Positions 24,961 through 34,697 of a DNA stretch of 64,000 bases are shown piece by piece (within the stretch, counting starts at the first letter, position 1; each line of letters opens with the position of its first letter). A program made the position numbers and the translations under genes. The notes under the pieces were generated by a model. That model ran no database searches and was not told the DNA's origin. It was given only the letters and a program-made list of their open reading frames with translations. The stretch covers positions 25,351,294 through 25,415,293 of the forward strand of contig NC_063155.1 in NCBI RefSeq assembly GCF_020921035.1, read 5' to 3'. The DNA is from Rhodamnia argentea (lineage: Eukaryota; Streptophyta; Magnoliopsida; Myrtales; Myrtaceae).

Positions 24961-26015
24961 TATTAGAATATGTCTCGAATTTAAGTCTGAAATAAAAATA
25001 TGAAATAAATAAATAAAAGAAGAAATATAAGACCAGATTTCGGATTATAAGGGTGCGTATGGTAACGTTTTTGTTCCCGGAACAACTTTTGGAACGGAAA
25101 CATTTTTTTTTGTTTCTGTTCCCGGCTACGATTTTTTGGAACAGAAACGCGTTTGGTAACTACAAAAAAAAATGTGTTTAAAAGCTTTGATAAAAATTCG
25201 TCATCTTTGAGAGTGTGAAGGAGTAGTCAAGGAACATAGGGTTGCAAAAAGTGTTCCTCTTGCGTTATAAAATGTATTCAAAAGCTTTGATAAAAAGTGT
25301 TCCGAGAACAAATAAACAAGTATTTTTTGTTTCTCGTTTCTGCTCCAAAAGTGTTCCCATTTCTGAAAATTGTTTCCGGAACATTTTGGGAACACTTTTT
25401 TACCATACGCGTTTTTGTTCCCAAAGTATTTCGGAAATACTTTAAGAACAGAAACACTTTTTCTGGGGCGTTACCATATGCACCCTAACATTCTTATTGT
25501 GTGCTGGAGTGGTTGGACTGAAATTGGAAAGTCCAAAGTGGACTTTGAAGTTAACGTCGTCAACATGGATTCTCATATATTAATATCTCTTTAATGCTGG
25601 CTGGGTTCCTCTTGATTTTGGCAGAAGCGCCATTCTCTCTCTCTGAATGCCGTGGGTGACGTCCATCAGTGTTGGGTGCTTGACAGTGGGTCTTCATGCA
25701 ACGAAGATTTCTTCATGAAATTACATCCAAGAAGAATTAGTATTCAAGAAATCAAATTTTGTGAGTCTGAGATTTGTAGATTTAAACACTACATGAGTTA
25801 TTAAATGTAATTGAGAGCTTAGGAAATATTGTGATTGTTTGAGTGATTCAAGTGCGGTTTGTAATCTCCGTTGATCGCGTGATCGATAATGAAATTCGTT
25901 ATTGCTCTTTTCGTGAAAATAAGTCTTTATGACCGAACCACGTAAATCTGGTATTCTTTAATTTTTTTCTTATTCTGTCTATTTATTATTCGATCTGTTG
26001 ATTCCGTACAATAAT
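24961..26015 (+). repeat. Copia 3' LTR, interrupted by a MITE
   Basis: It begins TATTAGAATATGTCTC (first TG decayed to TA) and resumes after the nested element at 25489. Without the MITE and its target duplication it is about 617 bp, close to the 632-bp 5' LTR. Confidence 0.8.
25051..25485. mobile_element. PIF/Harbinger-like MITE nested in the Copia 3' LTR
   Basis: The termini are GGGTGCGTATGGTAACG and, reverse-complemented, GGGTGCATATGGTAACG, with TAA duplicated at 25048-25050 and 25486-25488. The arms carry repeated TTTTTGTTCC/GGAACA words. The 5' LTR lacks it, which gives a clean empty site. It belongs to the same terminal-sequence family as the element at 3173-3679. Confidence 0.88.
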
Positions 26016-26429
26016 AACTATTTCTTTTTTCGTGTTTCTCTTCTTGGGAGCAAATAAGTTCATGTGTTTTTTTTTTTTTTTTTGGTTGATATCTGAAATT
26101 TGCGCAGCTCCCTTTGCTTGTGGCTTCTCATGCCGAACAACCCTGGAGTGGAGAACAAGGTTTTTAATAAAGAATAAGGTAAGTCCTCACGAAAATAACA
26201 TGACTGCATGATAAGATTAGTCTGAATCATTTAAGCTTCGTAGAAAATCGAGCTGCATGAAACATAAAAATGGAAATAAAGTGAGAAGAATTTCTTTCTC
26301 TCAAGAGTTTCATCCGAGACAGAACTATTTCATCGTTCTAGAGATTACAAAATTACCACCATGCGACTGCCGGTGTCGTCGAATGGACCCGATGAAAATT
26401 TCATTCATCGTGCTTGACATAGAGATCAC
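26016..26429. other. Spacer between Copia and TBL2 3' end
   Basis: This resumes the unit spacer interrupted by the retroelement. It matches unit 3 at about 33950 onward and unit 1 at about 13120-13290. No gene is present. Confidence 0.6.
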
Positions 26430-27897
26430 CTACCTGTTCATCTCGCCGCCGCGCCATCTCTTGATCGCCTCTAACAGTATCGCGTTCCATGTGTCTATGG
26501 GCCCTGGCAAGCACCAATGCACGCAATCATTCTGCACGCGATCCTTCACCCCGTCGGCAAACGGGAACGGGAAAATGTATGGGCCCGGATGGCCGTCCGG
26601 CCGCATCAACGACAATTTGGTTATGTCCAAGGCCTCGAGCCTAATCCCTGAGAAATCCCTCGCATCTGCTTTCGCAGCCTCCACTTCATCCGCCAAACTT
26701 TTTCTCATCTCCGCATCCATTCCTTCCAGCAGCTTTTCACCTTCCTGATAAGGCTTCGTCTTCGGACAAGAACCGAACTTGTCCCAGTCGCCCTCAAAAT
26801 GCGCTGGCGGAAACATCGTCACGAGCACATCCATCGCTCTACCACTGGCCCTGGTCCTAGCAATCAGGGCCTTAAGCGAAGTCCTCAAGGCTTTCCTCAA
26901 CACGCCGTAGAAACCGATTTCGGTATGGTTCAAGCCGGTGCAGTAGTGGCAACCCAGGGCAGAACCACCCTCGAAATACACAGCAGGATGAACAAACCAA
27001 TGCCCGAATGACAGAACCACCATGTCCAGTGAACCCAAATCGCCTGCCCACCTCTCATTCACAGAGTCCAAATACAGCTTGTTGTAATCGGGGAAATTTT
27101 CCTCACCCTTAACTAGAAAAGGTGACCAGTAGGCCGAAATGGTCATGTTGTGACCGGGGAAATTCCACTTCCTAAATTTGTTGTCCTCTCCATCTCTATA
27201 AACAAGGATGGGGTCAGAAACAGTGGACAGCATGCAGACGAGAGACTCTAGCTGGTTCCTGGCCAGGGAGTCACCAACGAAGGCGACATTTTTGTTCCTG
27301 ACAAGTTGGAGAAACTTGATCGGTTGAAACCTGGGTAGGTGGCATTGATGGGGCTTCCACCTCCAATAGAGGTAGTCCAAATCAGGCCTGCCGTGCGCGA
27401 TGCAATTCTGGGCATCCCTTATCAAGACACAAGTCGTCCCATTGTACAGAGGCTCCGACTTGTCGGGGACCCACTTGCCACTGGCGTAGTCACAGGGAGG
27501 AGGAGGAGGAGGAGGAGGGGCTTCAGTGACTGCATCACCTCCTGCTTTTTCAGCTGAAGCGAAGAAAAGAACACCAGCAGGAACAAGAAGAAAAAAATGG
27601 TGTTAGAGTTGTCACAGAGAATTCCAGATTCCATCAAGCAAACCAGAACCCAGCATTGCAAATGCGGTCGTCTCATCACTTGGCGAGAATGTTACCTTGA
27701 CGGGGAGAGGAGAGAGAAGACACGACGAGGATGTGGTCGGAGCGAGGGAGAGGGTAGAAGTACAAGCGGAAGAGAGCTAAGGGGAGGATGGCGTAGATGG
27801 TGTAGGGCAAGAACCTCCAGAAGGAGAAGAAGGTTGTCGTCGTCGTCGTCGTCGAGTGTTGCTTATTCTGATCTTTGAATGGGCGCGAAGCCTCCAT
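26430..27897 (-). CDS. TRICHOME BIREFRINGENCE-LIKE O-acetyltransferase, copy 2
   Basis: Exons on the minus strand are 27696-27897 and 26430-27553, about 441 residues with phases intact. Anchor FLPYTIYAILPLALF, GDS motif VGDSLARNQ and DxxH in NDCVHWCLPG are all present, so it should be catalytically competent. Compared with TBL1 and TBL3: a longer Thr run in exon 1 (seven), N-terminus MEASRPFKD instead of MGGSSPFKD, CVLIRD in place of CG(A/T)IKD shortly before the HGRPD motif, and PGPYIFPFPF in place of PGPYM. The Copia element ends about 415 bp beyond its stop codon, so it does not interrupt the gene. Family role as for copy 1. Confidence 0.92.
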
Positions 27898-28622
27898 CCT
27901 CTCTCTCTCTCTCTCTCAGTGGGCTTACGGCTCAGCTTTTGGTGATTGGTGCCTGAAAGGCATTTAACGCAGAGAAAGCAAGCTGTGGGAAGAAGAGAGA
28001 AATACAAGTATTCTTTCGTTCGTTTGTTCATTTCATTTCCCTCGATACAAGCAATCATTTTTTAACAAATATTTTTTATAAAAAAAAAAGCACCTTAAGT
28101 GGCCAAAATAATTGTTCTGGATACCGTAAATTACACGTTTAACATTCTTCCACTAGGGTGATATGCACGTGGGCGTAGCTGTTTGCATGTAATAATAACA
28201 ACTAATAAGGTAAAATTTATGGAAACTCTGCGTTATTGCAAGAAGCGACAAATTGTCCGAACTCAAAAAAGTACATCCGAGACACGGCAAGAAAAAAACG
28301 TTTTCATATTTCCACTCTACCGAGAGAACATAGCAAGGAAAAAAAAAAGCCGAACTGTTCTAAAAGCTCGAAAAAGTACATCCGACAAGAATTTTTTTTT
28401 TTCATATTTCCACTCTACCTGGAGAACATAGCAAGCAAATTAAAAAAAAAAAAACCGACCTGTTCTAAAAATTTAAGCACGTGAGATTTTGAAAGACATT
28501 GACAATTATTCTAAAAGCTTAAGTTGTTAGATGAATATGTGATTTGTTATTTAAATATCCTAAGAATCTTTACATTCTATGACACATTAATTTTTGTCAA
28601 GAACCAAGACCCGTTAAGAAAT
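27898..28622. other. TBL2 upstream region
   Basis: A CT run precedes the start codon (about 27899-27918). Beyond it the DNA is AT-rich and homologous to 14870-15474. No gene is seen. Confidence 0.55.
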
Positions 28623-29196
28623 GGTTAATCCCATGAAAAATATCAAATTAATACACATGTGATAAATTTATCATAAATAATTTTTTTATCACAAAAGTCC
28701 CAAATTGATAAACATCTAACAAATTTACCATAAATTATTTTTTTTACCACTAAAAACTCCAAACCAGTACCCATGCGATAAATTTATCCTGAATTAATTT
28801 TATGTTCATAAAAAATCTCAAATTGGTATACTTGTGACTAATTTACCATGTGTTAGTTTATGTTAAATTTACCGTCAAACTGTTGAGTTATATAACACAT
28901 GACATTTGACGGATGTACCGGTTTGTAGTTCTTACCCTCTATTCGTCACATGTGTATTAGTTTGAAGTTTTTCGTGATATTTAATGAAAACTAATAAGGG
29001 TAAATTTGTCACATGTATAATTGAGGTTTTTGAGGGCCAAAAAATTAATTCTAGGTAAATCTATCATATGTGTACAGTTTGGAGAAATTTGTCTCAAGTA
29101 TACCAATTTAAGGTTTTTTGTGGTAAAAAAATAATTTAGGGTAAATTTATTATAAATATATTAGTGTGAGATTTTTTTTTTTTGGTGGTATTAACC
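28623..29196. mobile_element. AT-rich long-TIR element, unit 2 copy
   Basis: This is the orthologue of 15475-16049, with ends GGTTAATCCCATG and GGTGGTATTAACC, in the same sequence context. Confidence 0.68.
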
Positions 29197-30784
29197 CTTA
29201 AAAAAATGGAGGCACTTCACTTGAGATATCGTCGATATAGTACATATGTATCCCAATATTTTCATTAAAAGCGTGAATTTCATAACTAATTATAAGGTAC
29301 AAGATTGAATCGAGAGTGAGTGATCATGTCATATATTGGAGACCACGCACATTGATAGCTCATAATATCTAGCTTAGAATAATCTACATGATCTTTTTAG
29401 ATCCCGAGGATTGGATCCTACAACACTTTGGTCCCTTAAACCCGAATTAATCGAGTTATAGCTTGTCCAGGCATAACTAAATTATTCATCAAGTACGCAA
29501 CACTGAAGTGGCTTTGAGATTGATAAGATTGCTTATCTCAAGTTGTTTCACGTTCTGATAGCTAAGGCACGAGACGTAATGAAGGCTTAAAATATAGCAT
29601 TAGTCAAATTGCTCGGCAAAACTCAAGATGGGATCTACACTAAACAAAGCGAGACACACTGGTTAATCATGGAGTGCAGGCAGACATCGATAAGTTCGAT
29701 ATTCGTTAATCAAATCCACCAGAGCATGTGCTCATAAAGATTAGCTTACCGACACAACTACTAGGTACTGCTAATGAACTTAATTACATCCGTTTTCAAC
29801 ATGGGGGGAGATGTTTTAGTAAACGACTATTTAAGAGGATGTGACGCAGATCTCTCGCGGTATCGCGGTTGGCGAGGCACGGCGAGTGGGTTGACTTTGT
29901 CAGTCAATCCGCCACAACCCACGGCGCGGGAAATGGGATTCGAAGAGGCATCGACCAGTGCAGCGCACATGTGACCCACGCTCGCGCACTCTGCGTTCTC
30001 CTTATTTTACTGCAATCTTAGGAGGACCATCTTCCGGTCACGAGAGGCATTGTAGGTAGACCGACCCCGTTCTTAATCCGAGTTGTCCAAACATCAGACT
30101 AACTTGAAAGAAAGAGAACAACGTTGCATCACACACGTTAGGACTAGACATCTATATCGACTTCGTCTCGACTCTGATCCGCCGGTTTTGGGCAAAAGTC
30201 AATTCCTGTGACTGACAATCGCCTACGTGAAAGGAAAAAAAAGAGAGGAGAAAACTGATATTGCAAAGCCTCTTGCCACCTCCTCTCCCGTTTCCTCTCT
30301 TACTCAGTTTTGGTTTGGGGAGAGGTTTTAAGCTGTAGCTCCTTCATTGGCAGCAAATTGGAGAGGAGCTTGATATGGACAATATCATCGTCCACTAGAT
30401 CTTAATGTGTATGTCATGATGGCGGTTGGCTGGTGGCAACTCATTAAAAGTGGTGATTAAACCCGTCAACGTGGGTCATAAACTTATTTCTTACCTTATA
30501 TTTGATGAACCGCATTGTTCCATGTGTTAGTTATTTAGTAAATGTGCCATAAATGAGTCCAGAATTGTTGGTTTACAAGCAAAATACAACAAACAGCTCA
30601 GAATCCAAATGGAGTAAGCAATACCAGCTCTTTTCCTTTGTTTGCTCAATCCTTTTCCTTGAAGCACATTTCTACCTTCTGTCTGTGTGTGTTTATGGTG
30701 GTTGAAAATGGCGGATGTTAGTTTTTTTGACTCATCGTTTTGACTTCTCACCAAGAATTTGGTCCTCCCCCTGTAGACAAAACT
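29197..30784. other. Unit 2 right flank and junction with unit 3
   Basis: 29217-30070 matches the unit 1 and unit 3 flanks. 30100-30560 matches only the far flank of unit 3 (about 40290-40740), including TAGTTATTTRGTAAATGTGC. From about 30567 the sequence is the kinase upstream region. No gene is seen. Confidence 0.6.
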
Positions 30785-32889
30785 ATGCCATTCGGGTTAT
30801 TTTCGGCTTGGAACAAACGCAGACGAAGCAAGTCTCAAGATTGCTCCGACCCCTGTATGTTGGTCCCACTCCCCTTACATCCACTTCTTTCCTTCCCTAT
30901 AATTTTGCTTATGCATATACACACACACACACCCCAAATGGAGATGCATTTTCTCTCAGCATAACGTGTTCGAGCTAATATGAAGATGTGAAGCTCATAG
31001 TTTAGGACTTATGAACTTCACAGGGACTTATGAGCCGGTTGAGTTGTGGCAGCTGGATGATCAAGCTCTACGACCCGCAAAAAGACACCATGGATCATTG
31101 GTCTTTACTCTCAAGGAAATGGAAGAGGCAACTTCTTCTTTTAGCGATGGGAACTTTCTCGGCAAAGGAGGCTTTGGACGCGTTACAAGGGAACCTTGAG
31201 GTCAGGAGAGGTATAGGTTAAACTGAGGGCAAAACAATTTGGGGTAACCAAAGAGAATGCTAGTGCCCTGTTTGCGCAATTCAGAATGAATGTCATGCTG
31301 AAGAAAGAAATCAAATGTGATTTCTGGAGTCTTCATAATCCAGTTGATGTGATCTTCTCACTTTGTCTCTACCTAGAGTGTCGCAATCAAGAAGATGGAG
31401 CTACCGCACTTCAAAAAAGCAGAGGGCGAGCGGGAGTTCCGTGTGGAAGTTGATATATTGAGCAGGCTTGACCACCCAAACCTAGTTTCCGTAGTTGGCT
31501 ATTCTGCTGATGGAAAGGGCAGATTCTTGGTATATGAATATATGCGTAACGCCACTTGAATGGTTGGTTTTTCAGCGCATAATCTCTATCTGAGTGCATG
31601 ATTTGTCGTCGAATTCATGCTAATCGCTACTTGTAAGTGTAGGAATCAGTGAAAAGAAGATGGAGTGGCCTCTGAGGCTCAAAGTGGCACTCGGCGCAGC
31701 AAGGGGACTTGCTTATCTCCATTCAGGTTCTTCCATCGGGATTCTGATTATTCGCAGAAATATGAAATCCACTAACATTCTTTTAACGGCTGATTTTGAA
31801 GCAAAGGTAAGATAGCTGAAAATCTTTTTTTTTAACAGATAATGCAGTTAGTCTTTTTCTTCGGAATGAGATTCACCTATGGTTTCGACAGATATCCAAT
31901 TTCGGGCTCACAAAATTTATGCCGGAGGGCCGCAAGACATTAGCCACAGCCAGAGTGCTAGGCGCTTTTGGCTATTTTGATCCCGAAACTGCATTGGTAT
32001 GCAGTTGCTACTTCCACCATTCCTCAGTGTTGTGCATGGTCACGAAGCACCATTTCTTAGTTGTTTCTTGGATTGCCAGTCTCTCTATCATCTGCGCAAG
32101 AGCTCATATTAGAAGTTGGATACTATCTGCTGGGACGATGACTCCATCTACATGTTTATCTATTCAAATCACAATGCCCTACCCACTGAAAAAACAGAAC
32201 GTGGAGCTGTTAAGAACTTGACTGGTGGACAGAGCAGGTTCTAGAAAAGAAAGTGTCGACTGAACATCAGTCTCTGAAAATGTCATATGATCCAATCATT
32301 GGGGCTAAAATGTTTCGCTTTATTTACACTTGGCGGGTGCCGGCATGTGTGTTTTGTTTTCGCTTCAAGTGCCGAAACAGATTCATTGTCTCTCCTCTGG
32401 CCACAGACAGGAAAACCCACTTTGCAAAGTGATGTTTATGCATTCAGCGTGGTGCTTCTTGAGCTCTTGACGGGGCGAAGAGCCGTGGACTCAAACCAAG
32501 GACCGGATGAACAAAATCTGGTCCTACAGGTAAGTTAATAACCTTACCTAACAATTTCAAGACACTCGGTTTTCATAACGGAAATCATGTGGCCATAAAC
32601 AATGCACTGCGAGTCGCAGGTGAGGCACGTCTTGAACGACTGGAAGAAGTTGCGGAACCTGATAGATCCCGAGATGAATCGGACTTCATACACAATGAAG
32701 TCCATGACCATGTTCGCAAGCCTGGCATCGTGCTGCATCTATCCCAACAGCGGGGAGAGATCGCCGATGGCCGAATGCGTCGAAGAGCTTCAGCTGATAC
32801 TGTACACGAATTCGAAAGGCTTGAACATGGCTTTGCATAGATTTGGTTATCAATGGCACAGACCTAGTTCAGGAGGTTTTCCTGTATAG
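30785..32889 (+). pseudogene. PBL28-like kinase pseudogene, unit 3
   Basis: All seven exons align to the intact kinase. Damage: a one-base deletion at about 31182 within the glycine-loop exon, and a 13-base deletion at about 31550 removing the GNLQD region. HRD is changed to RRN (31753-31761), DFG to NFG (31898-31900), and the DPEY block to DPET. An extra 254 bp lies in the intron before exon 6 (about 32124-32378). The last exon is open (about 32631-32889) and ends with the family tail SSGGFPV. Both catalytic aspartates are lost, so it is dead as a kinase. Confidence 0.93.
32124..32378. other. Insertion of about 254 bp in a kinase-pseudogene intron
   Basis: The sequence before (TTAGAAGTTGGATAC) and after (AGATTCATTGTCTCTCC) is contiguous in units 1 and 2. 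The inserted DNA has no clear terminal repeats and resembles nothing else I recognised in the window. Its origin is unknown. Confidence 0.6.
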
Positions 32890-33534
32890 AGACGGAAGAA
32901 GATAGAAAAACAGGACACGACTGAGAACGTACATTAAAACTCTGGTCTTTTTAACCCTGCTGTTTCCATGTATTATGGAAAGCTTTAACCTCGGGATTTA
33001 ATACCGTAGAGATAAATCTTTTAATTGTTTTCGAGTATGCGATTCCAATGCTGCACTGAGAAAGTTATATTGATGAAGAGAGAAATCCTTTTATCTCAAT
33101 GAGACCAACCTAAGAACTTCAGATATGGCGTAGATTTACAGACTCTGTGATCTACCTGCATCTATAGGAAAGTATAGATGAGCAGAGAAAGTTACTAACA
33201 TGTTGCAAAAATTACCATCACGTCTTGAAAATTACTAAGCATATCTGGCGAAATCCTTTTGTCTCAATGAATCTTCCGCAGATATGAGCTCAATGAAGAA
33301 ACTAGGATTTCTGGATTGCAGTGCAAGAGATCTGCAGTTGATGGGGAATAAAGAGAGTGAGATAAACGACAGCTAAAAGAAATTAATCCACACACATTTG
33401 CAACATTTAATTTCTTTTTTCAAGTGGTGCTCAATTACATCGTAACTTTCCTCTTTAGTTCTCCATATAATTGGAGACTCACGTGGTCTTATTGTGAAGA
33501 TCAAGCTTCTTCGAATCACCCTGATGTTAAATTA

Positions 33535-33780
33535 AGGCTTCATTTATTTCGCCAAAAATGAATTATTGTGGAAAATATTTCCCTTAAAAGTAATCGCTTG
33601 CATCGGTTGTAATAATTGATCGGTAAAAGGTGTTTCATTGTGGACAATAATTTCTATCTAAACATGGTCGTTGTGGCGAAATTTTTTCTAGCTCTTTCAT
33701 TTTTACAAGCGATATAAACAATTATATTTAGAAAAATATTTTTCAAATTGTGTTCATTTTTCGCAAAACAAATGCATCCT
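33535..33780. mobile_element. hAT-like MITE, unit 3 copy
   Basis: This is the orthologue of 12777-13022 in the same context, with the ends visibly more diverged. Confidence 0.55.
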
Positions 33781-33817
33781 AACATAAAGGAAGATATGCC
33801 GGGCAAAGTTTCCGGCG

Positions 33818-34575
33818 TTAATTCGTTGACATGCTCACAGCACATAAGTCTCTGTCATTCACATTGCGAGACACCGATAACAGCAAAAGGGTAAAAAGAA
33901 AAAACGACGTGACCTTTGGCTTTCTTGCTGGTGATGCTCCAATGGCCACTGTTACTATTTCTTCTTTCGCGTTTTCTCTTCTTGGTAGCAAATAAGTTCG
34001 TGTGTTTTTGTTGATATCTGAAAACGGGAAATGAAAAAGGTTGCCTTGGATTCCAATGGCTGGAACTTCAAACCAAACCATAGGGACCACTGCAGAAGAC
34101 TTTGATTGCTTTTCTGCACTTTTGGGAGCAAAAGGCAGATAGCGGATGGACAGCAGACTCGTGAAACTTGCCCGTCTCCCTTTGCTTGTGGCTCCTCGTA
34201 CTGAACAGCCCCCCGGAGTGGGGAACGAGATTTGCGAAAGAGCAAGACAAAAGTCCTCACGGAATAACATTACAAAAGACAACCAAGTGCGGTAGAGCCA
34301 CAAATTCCTTTCAAGACAAAAACTGAAGTCTAGCACATTGCCCTAAACTAACCGAAGATGAGACTTTCTGTCCATGAACAGAATAAAAGAACTGGAGAAA
34401 GGCAATCAGTTTCCTCTATGAATTCTAGCTGTGGTATCATTTTTGTGCATAAGGCAAAGATCACACCACCATCTTCGAAACAAATCCCGTTCTCTGGCAA
34501 CATTAGAACCTTCCTTCCTTCAGTTTCCTCAATCATTCCCATTGTCTTCCTTCGAAGCGATCCATATTTGGTCAC
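33818..34575 (-). other. Possible gene remnant (two minus-strand open frames)
   Basis: One frame of 172 codons (33818-34336) and one of 75 codons (34348-34575) lie head to tail on the minus strand upstream in transcription of nothing recognisable. The shorter reads MTKYGSLRRKTMGMIEE and onwards like ordinary protein, with balanced composition. Part of the longer one is also present in unit 2 (around 26050-26180) without a conserved frame. I recognise no domain. It could be the remains of a gene that once lay in the ancestral segment, or chance. Confidence 0.25.
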
Positions 34576-34697
34576 TGCGTTTCATCCGAGACGGAATTGT
34601 TTCGTCGTTCTACCTCGTCTATTTGTCTCGTTCCGGAGATTAAAGATTCGCCACCGAGCCACTGCCGAAGTCATCGAATGACGGATGCAAACTTCAT

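Larger units (their letters stand above)
21782..26015 (+). mobile_element. Degenerate Ty1/Copia LTR retrotransposon
   Basis: LTRs are 21782-22413 and 24961-26015, the second enlarged by a nested MITE. A primer-binding site resembling initiator-Met tRNA (ATATCAGAGC) follows the 5' LTR. The interior is only about 2.5 kb and full of stops. It has gag (UBN2-like), a zinc knuckle C-X2-C-X4-H-X4-C (CWNCGNMRHLRRDC, about 23131-23172), the protease site reading MDYGCSFH instead of a D-S-G triad, a GAG-pre-integrase block (LWHVRLGHISE) and integrase remnants. The reverse transcriptase and RNase H are absent. The LTRs are clearly diverged, so this is an old internal-deletion derivative with no activity of its own. 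It sits between the unit 2 kinase pseudogene and TBL2. Confidence 0.9.
17066..30563. repeat. Tandem duplication unit 2
   Basis: The order is truncated UMAMIT, kinase pseudogene, Copia insertion, TBL2, flank. The left edge joins unit 1 flank DNA to UMAMIT exon 4 inside a shared CTGC. The right edge at about 30563 passes directly into DNA from upstream of the kinase. The unit is longer than unit 1, mainly because of the 4.2-kb retroelement. Confidence 0.9.
32890..34697. other. Unit 3 spacer between kinase pseudogene and TBL3
   Basis: This contains the MITE at 33535-33780. It also contains a stretch of moderately GC-rich DNA (33850-34690) with minus-strand open frames, partly shared with unit 2 and mostly deleted in unit 1. 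Confidence 0.55.

Noticed and set aside
21782..26015. Functional or autonomous retrotransposon
   Set aside because: There are many stops, the protease triad is lost, reverse transcriptase and RNase H are missing, and the LTRs are diverged.
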